64,000 nucleotides of DNA from the NCBI GenBank assembly GCA_916700875.1, contig CAKAKS010000278.1, positions 333,501-397,500 on the forward strand, given 5' to 3'. Source of the stretch: Sebastes aleutianus. Taxonomy: Eukaryota; Chordata; Actinopteri; Perciformes; Sebastidae. Positions 34,127-46,947 of this stretch are shown here, piece by piece. Made by a program: the position numbers and the translations under genes. The notes under the pieces were generated by a model. The model saw only the letters and a program-made list of their open reading frames with translations, did not search any database and was not told where the DNA came from. How positions within the stretch are numbered: the stretch's first letter is position 1; each line of letters opens with the position of its first letter.

Positions 34127-34934
34127 TATTAATTTGGTATAAAGTGAAGTTTTTTGTTTGTTTATTAACTTACAGGTTCTCTCTTCTATAGCAGCAGGAA
34201 ATATTAATATATATGAACAAGTATTAATTTGGTATAAAGTGAAGTTTCCTGGTTTGAGAGAGGTCTTTTTGAGACATTTTAAATCTCTACTCACCTTTCC
34301 GGGTCGACGGGCCAATCACAGCTCAGTATAATCCATGACGTCACAGAAAAGCCTGAAGCCATGGGCACACTACCCGCATCAGGAGCGCGTGGCGTCTGCG
34401 TCGCGTGGTGGCTGTGTGATGCAGGAGTCTGGTGTTCACACTAGACGCTTGTTGGCTGCGTGTCGGCTGCGTGTCCGCTGCCTGTCAGCTGTGTTTCTGC
34501 AGCTGCTGTCAGCCCTTTCTTTCTGCATAGAGTTTGCCTTTTAATGGCCATTTAACTTCATGATAAATATAATTTATATTTATTTTAGACAGAGAAAGGT
34601 TCAGAAACGTGTGGTAATTAGTCAATAATAGTAATAATCCACAATTAACACTCCATACTGTATTCATTTATGATGCTTTCCAAGTCACTGCTTTTTCCAC
34701 ATCACTGTCCGGCACATATTTCAGAATAAAAGCCTCGTGTTAACAAATGAAGGAATTCTGTGCAAAGAAAACCCGCTTTAGGGCTTTTATTTTGAAATGA
34801 AAGCAGGAAGTGTTGATTTAAAAATAAGTTGACTTAACTTTACTTTTTTTCATCTCCGTAACATATTCTACAGATAGACCTTGAAACTGCAGTAAAGTCT
34901 TGCTGGTATGAAGTTAATATACGGTCAATAGATC

Positions 34935-35716
34935 TGTCATGTTCTCTAAGAACTTTGTATTTATTTTGCGGTAAATGTCTCCCTCTAGTGGTCATCCATT
35001 ATTCTCTTGTTTACCGCCGCCAATTGTTTTCATTGGTTGTGTTAGTCATGTGACTCAGCCAGGTCATAGTTCAGAGACGCTAATCAGGAAATGCTTCAGT
35101 TGTTACGTTATGTGCGGTTAGCTTGCAGCTCCTGCTACTTTTTCCTTTCCCTCCTCTGTTTGAGCCCTGGGAAACTTCGCTTGTAAGTTATATATAAGTT
35201 TATAGTTAATTATATAATACACAAGTGTCATGTGATGTATTTAAGTTACAGTTAAATAATTTATACTTTTATACCTTTAGCTATTTACATGTAAACACTG
35301 CTAATGTTAAGCTAGCCGTTAGCGGCCACGGTGTTTCCTTTTAACAGCTGTTTGAGAGCATTCCTGCTGCATTTATGCCAGTACTGTCTTTTTAGGCTGG
35401 TAAAGTTTATGTACAGATATTTACAAAGAATGTACAGCTATTTACATATAGTTTAAATGTGACATTTGTACGCTATAACTTTGTAGCTGTGATTTACATC
35501 ATTTTATGTCTTTCTAAATGTGCCTTTGTTAAAATAGCATGTAGTAATTGCTGCTATCTTTCTGTATCGTTTCAGTTTTACAAAACCAAAAATCCTTTCA
35601 TGAGAATGACGACAACAGTAAAGAGCATTCAACTTTACTCCAGCCTCTGACTTTCTCTTGAAGCCTGTTCGCTATCTGTTGATTTGTGTACAGACACACA
35701 CACTGAGAACAGAATA
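34935..35716 (+). mobile_element. BEL/Pao LTR 1
   Basis: 782 bp, starting TGTCATGTTC and ending agaata, preceded by AGATC (34,930-34,934) and followed by AGATC (35,717-35,721). It looks identical to LTR 2 at 41,555-42,336. It is followed not by the element interior but by the right part of the host MITE. Confidence 0.85.
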
Positions 35717-35950
35717 AGATCACTTTCACTGTCTGTGACATATTCTACAGATGTCTAGACATGTAAACTGTATTATGTAGCTGATATGATGTCCATATAC
35801 TGTCAATAGATCACCTTCACTGTCTGTTGCTGCTGGGACACGCAGCCGAGACGCTAGGGGCTCGCGTCTAAAATAGGTGAGCCTTCTATTCTATAAAATA
35901 GACGTCAGACGCGCGTCTCATGCGGGCAGTGTGTCCACCACTTGAGGGCT
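35717..35950. repeat. extra copy of MITE right end and 8 bp of locus flank
   Basis: Repeats 42,337-42,570, with one visible base difference (t at about 35,868 against g at about 42,488). Includes the TGA and gggct of the flanking actin locus. The next base, 35,951, is already inside BEL gag. This shows a duplication of [LTR + MITE end + flank]. Confidence 0.85.
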
Positions 35951-36804
35951 GACTTGAAAGAGGCACGCATAGCAGCTGAGTTATCAGCATTGGAGCATGA
36001 AAAGAGGTGGCAGCAGCCTTAGCAGAAGCTGAGGTTCTTGAAGCAGCAGCAGAGGGCGAAAGTAGAGCGGGCAGTAGGAGTCATCACGACACAGTTCATG
36101 TCGCCATTCAACGCACTCGGGACTATGTCGAACACCACTCCCAAGTACATCTTAGCGATGCAGAGCCCCCAGTACTTAAACCATACACGCCAACTCTATT
36201 GCCGCTCATCAAACCTGATGTCCAATCAGATAAAAAGGAGCATGCCCCTGGGCTTGACAGCAGAGCTTCTCACTTCTTACCCAAAAACAACGCTCACACA
36301 GTGCAGCAGCTTGAGAGGGCAACGCCAGTGGTTCGCCAACACACCACAAGAGACAACGACTATCACAGGGTGCAGCAACCTGAAAGGCCAGCACCAGCAG
36401 CTCATCCCCACCCCCCTGTTCAACTCCTCTCTGCTCAGTCACACGCTCCCTCTTTCAACAGAGCTTCATTACAGCCACATACTGATGACAGGGCTGGTGT
36501 GAGTGATATTGCAAGGTACTTGGTACGTCGAGAGCTTGTGAATTCCGGCCTCATCGAGTTCAACGATCGGCCAGAAAGTTATTGGGCGTGGAAATCCTCA
36601 TTCCTCAATGCCACTGGAGGACTTGACTTAACTGCCAGCGAGGAGCTTGACCTCTTAACAAAGTGGTTGGGAAACCAGTCTTTGGAGCATGTCATAAGGG
36701 TCCGTTCTTTGCATGTCGCCAACCCTGTCATGGGCTTAAGAATGGCATGGGATCGCCTAGAGGAGTGCTACGGCTCCCCTGAAGTGATAGAGAGCCCTCT
36801 TTGA
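35951..36804 (+). pseudogene. BEL/Pao gag, 5'-truncated
   Basis: Begins within gag: an Ala/Glu/Lys-rich coil reading DLKEARIAAELSALEHE. Primer-binding site, leader and gag start are missing. A frame change occurs near 36,010 and another near 36,800, where the frame reaches TGA and coding continues in the other frame from 36,809. Confidence 0.75.
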
Positions 36805-36808
36805 GAGG

Positions 36809-39469
36809 ATGGAGAACTTTCCTAAAATCAATCACAAAGACCCTTTAAAACTCAGGGAGCTGGGAGACCTGCTAAGGGAGTTAGAGTCTGCCAAATCTGA
36901 GGGCTACTTGCCTGGGCTCTCGTACCTTGACACTGCCAGGGGTGTCAACCCTATCGTTGAGAAGTTACCATTTGGTCTGCAAGAGAGGTGGTTAGCTCAA
37001 GGCTCTCAGTACAAAGAACAGCACAATGTCTCCTTTCCTCCATTTGCATTTTTCACAGATTTCATATGTAAGGAAGCACGCAGAAGAAATGACCCTAGCT
37101 TCACTCTCTCAACAGTACCTGCAGCTCCATCGAACAGTCCCTATAGGTTCTCTACGGGTCCATTGAAGCCTGAACGAATGGAAAGGAGATCAGGATACAT
37201 CAAAGCTCACGTCTCTGCTCACAAGACAGAAGTTGCATCACATCGCTCAGCTTCTCAGTCAGACAGTTCAAGCGGCAAACTGGGTGACATTGACAGACAA
37301 TGCCCTATCCACCAGAAACCCCATCCTCTAAAAAAGTGTAGAGGATTTCGGAACAAGCCACTTGAAGAGCGCAAGGCCTTTCTTAAAGAGAACGGTATCT
37401 GCTTTAGGTGCTGCCCTTCTACTACTCACCTAGCAAAAGACTGTAAGGCAGCTTTAAAGTGCAGAGAATGTGAGAGTGACCACCACATTACAGCGCTTCA
37501 CCCTGGACCCCCTCAATGGAACATAAGAGACCCCTACTCAGAGCATGGCGGGGAGGGTGAAGGAGAGACATCTCAACCAGCAGTCACCTCCAAGTGCACA
37601 GAAGTCTGTGGCGAAGGTAATGCACCTAGATCCTGTTCCAAGATCTGCCTGGTGAAGATCTATCCCAAGGCATGCCCAGACAAAGCCACTAAGGTCTATG
37701 TTATTCTGGACGACCAGAGTAACAGGTCACTGGCCAGGTCTGAATTCTTCGATCTCTTCCAAATTAGAGGGTCAGACTCGCCATACACTCTCCGCACGTG
37801 TGCAGGAGTCACTGAAACTTCTAGGAGAAGAGCCACGGGGTTCATGGCAGAGTCATTGGATGGAACAACAAGTGTGATACTCCCCACACTCATCGAATGC
37901 AATCACATGCCAGATGACCGGTCAGAGATTCCAACTCCAGCGGCTGCACAGCACCACACTCACCTGAAGTCCATCGCTCACAGAATACCATACCTAGATC
38001 CAGAGGCCCAGATACTCCTACTTCTGGGACGCGACATCATTCAGGTTCATAAAGTAAGAGAGCAACGCAATGGTCCTCACAGTGCCCCCTATGCCCAAAG
38101 ACAAGACCTTGGCTGGGTTGTTATAGGTGACGTCTGCTTGGGTTCAGCCCACAAACCAGTGGCTGTGACCTCCTTCCGGACCAACGTGCTTGAAAATGGA
38201 CGCCCATCTCTCCTAACTCCTTGCCCCAATCACCTTCAAGTCAAGGAGACGTTTAGCACCCAAGCACAGCATTGCACCTCTCTTCACGGGCTTGCACACG
38301 ACACCACGGTCCACAATGACTGTAGCCTTGGTAGCACAATCTTTGACAGAACCAAGGATGATGACAAGGTGGGTCTCTCCATCGAAGACAGGCTTTTCCT
38401 GAAGATCATGGACAAAGAGAAGTTTATGGATGACACCAACAGCTGGGTGGCGCCTCTTCCATTTCGATCCCCTCGGCGACGGGTCCCAAACAATCGAGAA
38501 CAGGCCCTCAGTCACCTTACCTCTCTCCGCCGAGTCCTGGAAAGAAAGCCTGAAATTAAGTCTCAGTTTGTGAACTTCATGCAAAAGATCTTTGATCACG
38601 ACCAGGCTGAGCTAGCCCCACCACTGTTAGAGGAGGAAGAACGATGGTACTTACCCATGTTTGGCGTATACCACCCTCAAAAGCCAAACCAGATCAGAGT
38701 CGTCTTTGACTCCAGTGCTCAACATCATGGCATTTCCCTGAACGATGTGCTTCTTACCGGCCCGGATCTGAACAACAGCTTACTCGGAGTCTTACTGCGC
38801 TTCCGAAAGGAAACAGTGGCTGTCATAGCAGACATCGAGCAGATGTTTCACAGCTTCACAGTCAGAGAAGACAATCGAGACTTCCTGCGATTCCTATGGT
38901 TCAAAGACAACGAACCAGGCAAGGAGATTGTTGAATACAGAATGAAAGTCCATGTATTCGGCAATAGCCCGTCACCGGCAGTAGCCATCTATGGTCTTCG
39001 TCGTGCAGCACAACATGGAGCAAGTGAATATGGCATGGATGCCAAACACTTTGTAGAGCGTGACTTCTATGTTGATGATGGCCTCAAGTCACTCCCATCA
39101 GCTGCTGAAGCTATCAACCTGCTGAAAAGAGCACAGGAGATGCTTGCTGCTTCCAACTTACGGCTCCATAAGATAACATCAAACCACTCTGATGTCTTGG
39201 AGGCCTTCCCGCCAGAAGACCATGAGAAGGGTCTGCAGAACCTGGAATTCGATGATAACTTAGCCCTCATCCAACGCAGCTTAGGGCTCAGCTGGGATCT
39301 CAGCTGGGATCTCAAACATGACATCTTCACCTTCAGAGTGGCAGCTACAGAGAAGTCCTTCACCCAAAGAGGTGTTCTGGCCATGGTGAACATTGTTCGA
39401 TCCTCTTGGACTTGTCGCACTGATCACCATTCAAGGGAAGTTCCTGCTGCGAGAACTCATCAGCTGTGA
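36809..39469 (+). pseudogene. BEL/Pao gag end, zinc fingers, protease and reverse transcriptase
   Basis: 886-codon frame. Cys/His knuckle region near residues 165-230; retropepsin-like segment with DDQSN at residues 301-305 in place of the usual DSG, a form I associate with vertebrate BEL elements; RT palm with FYVDD (Y754, coordinate 39,068). After about 39,390 the homologous frame shifts; further on there is an in-frame TAG at 39,516 and another shift near 39,535, so the polyprotein is broken. The element cannot encode a continuous pol. Confidence 0.85.
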
Positions 39470-39523
39470 GGCCCTCGACTGGGATAGTCGTCTTCCACAT
39501 GAAAAGGAAGCTGAATAGAGGAT

Positions 39524-41481
39524 ATGGAAAGACTCCTACAAGACCTGAGTGAGTGCAAGATACCAAAAGCTTATGTCTCTACTACCTTTTCTACTGCTCA
39601 AAGGAAAGAGCTCCACATCTCCTCAGATGCCTCAGTGAAGGACATTGATGCTGTAGCTTACCTCAAGGGGATTGACAGTGATGGAGAGTGTCACGTAGGA
39701 TTCGTCCTGGGAAAGGCGAAACTAGCGCCCCCAGCTGCCCACACTATCCCAAGGTTGGAGCTAGGTGCGGCTGTATTGGCAGTGGAAGTGGCAGAGCTGG
39801 TGGAGAGTGAGTTGGACATCAACGCAGACACATCGCAGTTCTACACAGACAGCAAGGTCATCTTGCGATACATATATAACCAGACCAGACGGTTTTATGT
39901 GTATGTCTACACCACTCAGAATCCAGCAGATCATGCCACTCAATCTGTACCTGCAGCCGAGCTAGCCAGCACGTTATGGCTCACAGGACCCTCGTTCCTG
40001 TCCCTAACTGAAGGAGTTCCCACTTTAGAAGAGGAGTCATATGAACTCATTGACCCAGATTCCGACACTGAGGTGCATTCTCATGTCACTACTCTCTCTG
40101 TTCTTCCATCTAATCTGGGATCTCACCGCTTCGGGCGGTTCTCTTCCTTGAAGTCACTGTTGCAGGCCATAACATCGCTGATGCACATCGTTCAGTCCCA
40201 AAGAAGCGCACCAAAGGCCAAGCATGAGATCTGTAGCAGCTGGCATCATTGCCAAATACCCCACACAGCAGAAGAACTGTCAAAAGCAGAAAATCTCATC
40301 ATTAGGTGTCTTGCAAAAAAACAAACCTACAGCAAAGAGTTCACCTGCTTGGCTGCTGGAAAGGACACCTCAAAAGACAGTCCTCTGAGAAAGCTGAACC
40401 CCTGGGTGGATGAAGACGCCCTTCTCAGAATAGGACAACAACGCAACACTCAGCACAAGAGAAAAAAGTTCCCTCTTGTCATCCCAGGCCGCAGCCACAT
40501 CGCAACACTGCTCGTGAGGCATTACCATGAAAAGGTCAAGCACCAAGGTTGTGTCTTCACAGAAGGGTCTGTACGCACAGCAGGATTCTGGATCGTTGGG
40601 GCCAAGAAATGTATCAACAGTATCCTCCACAAATGTGTTGTATGTAACAAACTTCGTGGGAGAACTACTGAACAAAAGATGGCAGACCTATCCTCCGATA
40701 GCCTGAACACAGAGCCACCCTTCACCTATGTGGGACATGACGTGTACGGTTCTTGGGCTATCACCATGAGACGAACCCGTGGGGGTCAGTTCAACAGCAA
40801 AAGATTGGCTGTACACTTTACCTGCATGAGCAGGCGTGCCGTCCACATAGAGCTCATCGAAGCCATTGATACGTCAAGTTTCATCAATGCATTGCGGCGA
40901 TTCTTCGCTCTAAGAGGACCTGCTAAGCAAATCCGTTCCGACTGCGGAACCAACTTTACAGGTGCCTGCAAAGAGTTGCATATACTCCTCACTGATCCAA
41001 AAGAGCCTAATGTCAGGAAGTATGTGGGTGAAGAAGGCTGCACTTGGATCTTCAATCCTCCTCATTCCTCCCACATGGGAGGAGCTTGGGAGCGAATGAT
41101 TGGCATCTCCAGACGCATACTCAACTCTATGCTCAAGCAAACCAGTCCTTCACGCCTCCGGGAACCTTTGAGAGCAAAGACCTCCACCGCCAGCAGTGGA
41201 GACAGGTGCAGCATCTGGCAAACACCTTTTGGAACAGATGGAGGCGCGAGTACCTTCCTACACTTCAAAGCCACAGCAAGTGGCAGGACGTACGGCCTAA
41301 TATCAAGAAAGGTGACCTTGTCTTGCTTAAGGATAACCAGGCAAAGCGGAACGAGTGGCCCATGGCTGTGGTCACAAAGACATTCCCTGACCAAGATGGA
41401 AAAGTCAGGAAGATCGAACTCAAGGTTACAAGATCTGTCTCCGAGACAGTTCTTCTCAAGAGTGCTGAGGAAACGGACTGA
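39524..41481 (+). pseudogene. BEL/Pao RNase H and integrase
   Basis: RNase H-like SSDAS near residue 30 and YTDSK near 108; integrase zinc-binding site with H333 and C371/C374; catalytic triad D406, D473, E523. Near 41,145-41,165 a deletion with a frame change removes part of the segment after the catalytic core; the C-terminal part (KKGDLVLLKDN) continues in another frame to about 41,481. Confidence 0.85.
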
Positions 41482-41554
41482 ACTTAATTTCCCTGTTGTT
41501 CAGATATGTTATAGTTATTGTGATAGTGGTAATTAATCAATACCAGATGGGGAG

Positions 41555-42336
41555 TGTCATGTTCTCTAAGAACTTTGTATTTATTTTGCGGTAAATGTCT
41601 CCCTCTAGTGGTCATCCATTATTCTCTTGTTTACCGCCGCCAATTGTTTTCATTGGTTGTGTTAGTCATGTGACTCAGCCAGGTCATAGTTCAGAGACGC
41701 TAATCAGGAAATGCTTCAGTTGTTACGTTATGTGCGGTTAGCTTGCAGCTCCTGCTACTTTTTCCTTTCCCTCCTCTGTTTGAGCCCTGGGAAACTTCGC
41801 TTGTAAGTTATATATAAGTTTATAGTTAATTATATAATACACAAGTGTCATGTGATGTATTTAAGTTACAGTTAAATAATTTATACTTTTATACCTTTAG
41901 CTATTTACATGTAAACACTGCTAATGTTAAGCTAGCCGTTAGCGGCCACGGTGTTTCCTTTTAACAGCTGTTTGAGAGCATTCCTGCTGCATTTATGCCA
42001 GTACTGTCTTTTTAGGCTGGTAAAGTTTATGTACAGATATTTACAAAGAATGTACAGCTATTTACATATAGTTTAAATGTGACATTTGTACGCTATAACT
42101 TTGTAGCTGTGATTTACATCATTTTATGTCTTTCTAAATGTGCCTTTGTTAAAATAGCATGTAGTAATTGCTGCTATCTTTCTGTATCGTTTCAGTTTTA
42201 CAAAACCAAAAATCCTTTCATGAGAATGACGACAACAGTAAAGAGCATTCAACTTTACTCCAGCCTCTGACTTTCTCTTGAAGCCTGTTCGCTATCTGTT
42301 GATTTGTGTACAGACACACACACTGAGAACAGAATA
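41555..42336 (+). mobile_element. BEL/Pao LTR 2
   Basis: Copy of LTR 1 at an offset of exactly 6,620 bp, followed by AGATC (42,337-42,341). The near-identity of the LTRs indicates a recent insertion or recent homogenisation. Confidence 0.85.
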
Positions 42337-42599
42337 AGATCACTTTCACTGTCTGTGACATATTCTACAGATGTCTAGACATGTAAACTGTATTATGTAG
42401 CTGATATGATGTCCATATACTGTCAATAGATCACCTTCACTGTCTGTTGCTGCTGGGACACGCAGCCGAGACGCGAGGGGCTCGCGTCTAAAATAGGTGA
42501 GCCTTCTATTCTATAAAATAGACGTCAGACGCGCGTCTCATGCGGGCAGTGTGTCCACCACTTGAGGGCTCTTCCGCTTTTTCTGTAAACTGGTTTCTA

Positions 42600-42621
42600 C
42601 CCCCCCCCCCCCCCCCCCCCC
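42600..42621 (+). repeat. poly(C) run of 22 in promoter B
   Basis: Replaces the interrupted C-rich tract of unit A (18,552-18,594) and of C (63,143-63,165). Confidence 0.9.
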
Positions 42622-42645
42622 GCCGCTGACAGATGTCTCCTCCAG

Positions 42646-42771
42646 CCAATCAGAGGCCGAGCTGAGGGAACCTGAGGGATCCTGCTCACCTGGACCAATC
42701 AGAGGCCGAGCTGAGAGAACATTACCTTTTATGGACACCATGCAGAGTGAGTCACCGCCAGCGCGCATAAA
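42646..42771 (+). promoter_or_regulatory. actin B promoter
   Basis: CCAAT at 42,646 and 42,695, CArG CCTTTTATGG at 42,725-42,734, TATA-like CATAAA at 42,766-42,771. Spacing from CArG to TATA is as in A. The MITE end lies only 83 bp upstream of the first CCAAT. Confidence 0.8.
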
Positions 42772-42797
42772 GGCTGTGCGGGTTTGGCCCGTGATGC

Positions 42798-42885
42798 TGC
42801 ATTCACCGCGCACAGCTGGGGCAGAGAGACACGCACGACCTCACCACCGACACCAAGAGAAGAAACACCCAGCTCACCTGCACAG
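42798..42885 (+). other. actin B non-coding exon 1
   Basis: Same sequence as A with few differences; donor cacag|gtaaga at 42,885/42,886. Intron 1 extends to 46,945 (about 4.06 kb), longer than in A because of the Tc1 insertion. Confidence 0.75.
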
Positions 42886-44210
42886 GTAAGAAGCAGCAGC
42901 AGCAGCTGAACTACTACAGGACACAGATTCCAGCTCTGCTCAGACAGCTTTTAAAACTGTAGAAATCTGTCAAATGTCTCCTTTATGTGGAACTTTGAAA
43001 GCAGCAGATTGTAGTTGTAACTCTTTAAATGCAGAGAGTCTGACTTTAAACACGACGAGCTGTTAAAAAGCTGTTTAAAAGTGTGTTTTTGCATAACGAT
43101 GAAACTTCCTGAGAAGTATTTCTGCAACAAACGAGCTCTTAAAGGGTTAATTTTTAAATTTAAATTTTAAAGACACACATGGTGTGATTCTTGCAGGATC
43201 TGCACCAAACAAAGATGTTTTCTTATCTCTGCATAATATTTAATTTAAAAATTGTATGTTTGTCACACCTCCTGTGATTATATGCCATAATGCGATTTGT
43301 TGATTTAATTGTGCCGCTTTACTTACTTTTCAAGTTATAAACCGATGAGACACTGAAGAATGAAATACATCCGTAGTGTTAACAGTGAAGTTATGTCTTT
43401 TTTAAGGATGGTTTCACTGTGAAGTCACTTTGTGGTTTGTTAAAAGGAGGAAACATCAGTTTCCGTGGTGCATTATGAAAGATTTCTTTGCAAGCTGGGG
43501 CTTGTTGGGAGTTTTACATTTTCTTTTTTTGTAATTTTTTTTTTTTAAATGAACATTGTCCCATTTTGGTCAACAAATTGAATAACTCCTATATGCAAAT
43601 TAATATCATAAAAATAAATAAATCTATTAAAATAACTCCTATGCAAAATATTATAATAAAAATAACTCATATATGCAAAATAATATAATAAAAATAACTC
43701 ATATGCAAAATAATATTAATATAATACAAATAAATAAATAAATTAAAAGAAATATCTACAAAAAAATAAAAGACACATCAAATGCATATTCCTACATTAA
43801 TCTGCACTGCTGTGTGTGCAGGTATTGTGTGATGGTGTGTGGGGGAATTCTTACATTTTAGTTTGAGTTGCGTAACAGTTCCAGTTGTGTGTGAATGTCC
43901 TGAGGGGATGGCTGCTCCTTTTACTGCATAAATCAATTTCAGACCCTCAACTAAACCTGAATTACCACAACTTCATTCACTTTGTCGCTCTATAACCGAC
44001 TGCATGCTGCAGATAAACTCCTCTCAACGTAAAAAGGGTGCAGTTAAAGATGTTAAACGCATGTTGCATCATAAAAGCATAAAGATGTTGCTGAAGAGTT
44101 GTGTAGAGTTTGCTAAACGGGAGTGGTTCATGTCCTGTCTGGACTTGTTGGAAATGTCTTGAAGCAACTTAATAGCTACTCACAATGCACTCCTAAATCA
44201 TTTTATATAT

Positions 44211-45483
44211 ACTGGAAAAACAAAGTTCGGAAACTTGTGTTTGGTCGATTATTTCTCTGTTGTTTCAATGCTAATTGGCATTGTATTTTACATCGTTGGA
44301 AAGCCTGTTTATTTACCTTCGCAATGATGTCCAACTTGTAAGGATCATGCATTTGTGGGATGAGCAGCACAGCTGATTATGTGGGTAGCGCCCAAGAAAA
44401 ATTTGCCAAAATGCTCTGCCAATGGTAAACAGTGTATTCTCATAAGGCTACCAGGAAGCCTGCAATGACTGCCCTTCACCTTCAGGCCCGTTGGCGCTGG
44501 TGTCGACAACACAGACAATGAAACCTGAACATGTGGGGGAATGTCATGTTCAGTGATGAGTCCAGGTTCTGTCTGCGAAAGTTGGATGGCAGGGTCAAAG
44601 TATGGAGACGACGCGGAGAACGCTATGCTGATTGTTGAACTGATGGAGTAACAGCTTTTGGTGGGGGCAGTGTCATGGTGTGGGGCGGCATCTCCCTCAC
44701 TGGCAAAACAAGGCTTGTCATCATTGAAGGCCATCTCAATGCAGTGAGATATCGGGATGAGATTCTGCAGCCAGTGGCGATCCCATATCTCCACAATCTG
44801 GGACCTAACTTCATCCTCCAAGATGACAACGCTCGCCCCCACAGAGCCAGGGTTATCACAGACTACCTCCACAATGTGGGAGTAGAGAGAATGGAACGGC
44901 CTGCCAAGAGTCCAGACCTCAACCCAATTCAACACTTGTGGGATCAGCTTGGGCGTGCTGTACGTGTTAGAGTGACCAACACAACCTCGTTGGCTGACCT
45001 GCAACGAATCCTGGTTGAGGAATGGAACGCCATCCCACAGCAACGTGTGACCAGGTTGGTGACCAGCATGAGGAGGAGGTGCCAGGCTGTTGTGGCTGCG
45101 TATGGATCTTCCACCGCTACTGAGGCTCCTGACGGTGTATTAAATGAATAAAGTGTAAAATTGCCAATATGTCTTGTTTGTTCCTTGTTACTGATAGAGA
45201 GTTCAATCATCCAATCCACCAAACAACTCAAAACAAGAGTCAACACCAACAGGAGAATACACTGTTTACCATTGACGGAGCATTTTGGCAAACTTTTCTT
45301 GGGCGCTACCCACATAATCAGCTGTGCTGCTCATCCCACAAATGCATGATCCTTACAAGTTGAACATCATTGCGAAGGTAAATAAACAGGCTTTCCAACG
45401 ATGTAAAATACAATGCCAATTAGCATTGTAACAACAGAGAAATAATCCATCAAACACAAGTTTCCAAACTTTGTTTTTCCAGT
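44211..45483 (+). mobile_element. Tc1-like transposon with long TIRs in intron 1 of actin B
   Basis: TIRs of about 228 bp (44,212-44,439 and 45,256-45,482), ends ctggaaaaacaaag, inserted in a TA-rich site. The corresponding place in gene A (20,335-20,355) is empty. Confidence 0.9.
44520..45151 (+). pseudogene. Tc1 transposase remnant
   Basis: FSDESRF carries the first catalytic Asp; TGA at 44,636-44,638 interrupts the frame. From 44,675 the frame continues: MVWGGIS, LQDDNARPHRA (second Asp) and SPDLNPIQHLWD (catalytic residue), ending at 45,151. The DNA-binding N-terminus is missing, so the element is inactive. Confidence 0.85.
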
Positions 45484-45520
45484 TTATATATATATATATA
45501 TATGTATATATAAAATATAT

Positions 45521-45576
45521 AAAATAAATGTGTTTAATATATATATATATATATATATATTAAACACATTTATTTT
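45521..45576. repeat. 56-bp perfect AT palindrome
   Basis: Arms aaaataaatgtgttta and taaacacatttatttt around 24 bp of alternating AT. It follows the Tc1 right end. Gene A has only tatatataacacttatttt here. Confidence 0.9.
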
Positions 45577-46947
45577 CATGGTTAATGACTGGTCATGAAT
45601 AAAGTGACGCTTTAAAACACATTGCATATGTTGTACTCTAAACATCCTGTTTTCTGGAGTTAGATAGTGAATATAATCAATAGGATGCATTATCAGCTTC
45701 AAACATCCCCTTGGATGGATATTTTTAATCATAAGTAGAAACAATCAATCTTGTATGAATAATATAACATTTAAGACAAATTATGTACTTTTAACCATAT
45801 GATTAATGGATAAAAGTTCACCTTACACTTCCTCGTCGCCTACAAGGCCTATTGGAAAAAGGCTGCTTCATCAACATGTGCAGTAAAATCTGATCTGCAC
45901 TCGCCGAAATTTGAGCAAATCGCAATGCACGATCGCAGCTCCAGTTAGTGTCATACCCTGAGACTCGTGTCCGGTCGGCCATGCTTGCTGAAAGCGAGGG
46001 CGTGGCTCTACCTGATGATGTGGACCACTTGATTGGCTTATAGACATCCAGTCAAATCAGTTGTTGCATTTGGTTGGAGTCAGATGACGGTAGAAAGTGC
46101 ATTCGATTGGTAAGGGGATCTGAAAGGGTTAAAAAAAAAAAAAGTCACATGGGTTATCAGGTTGGACGACTTGAAGGGCCCACAAAAAAACCCAACGGTC
46201 ATCCCAGTGACCTGCATCAGAATAATATGTGGATGCACGTTTCTGTTTTTGTTAATTTCACTTTAAGTGTGTTGAAATCAGAGCTGAGAAGTTTGTGCAA
46301 CTTCGAGACTCCTCGTCATACCGGATGGCGTTGCATCACTAGTCTGGATTTTGTAACCGTGGAGTTTCCAGAAGTCAGTAGTGAGCTGGCAGGAAAACAT
46401 TACATAACTGCTTATTTCTGACTAAACTTCTGGTATTATTTATGGTTTTAAAAACCCTTACTTTAAATAATTATCAGCTATTTATGGTGCGTTATGGGGA
46501 TCGGTTAATTTTAAAGATATTTTTTTTTTACCAAGTTACTGGTGTACTATTTATTACTTTAATAATGAATACAAATTCAATTTGTGTAAAATAAAAAATA
46601 AATTAAAACAAATTTATATGTATTTGTTACATTTAGTTTTACGAAGTTAAGAAAACAATGTTTAAGTCCAGCCTGATGTTTCCTTACACATAAAATAATG
46701 ATCTCGGTCACTTCCACACCGCTTATTTCTGACACATTTTCTTAAAACGGTTAAAGCTTCTTATTATGCTTAAAAATTATATTTCTTTTATCCAGTATGC
46801 TGTTTTGGATCGATACCAAAACTCATGGATCATTTATTAATTCAGTTTTCAGGTGATTAACTATAAAGAGTTTACTGAGACCACAGGAACTATTTATGGT
46901 GCATTATGGGAGAAAAATAAGCTTTAATGTAAATGTTGCTTTCAGAA

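Larger units (their letters stand above)
34357..42562. mobile_element. Harbinger-like MITE in unit B, split by a BEL element
   Basis: Left end 34,357 (agccatgggcacactacc), right end 42,562 (inverted agtggtggacacactgcc), flanked by TGA on both sides. The uninterrupted copy in C (62,143-63,105) is 963 bp. Unit A has the empty site at 18,518-18,522. The MITE sits directly upstream of the actin promoter. Confidence 0.7.

Noticed and set aside
35459..35650. 63-codon frame in the BEL LTR, repeated at 42,079
   Set aside because: Duplicated only because it is in the LTR; no known LTR-encoded protein matches.
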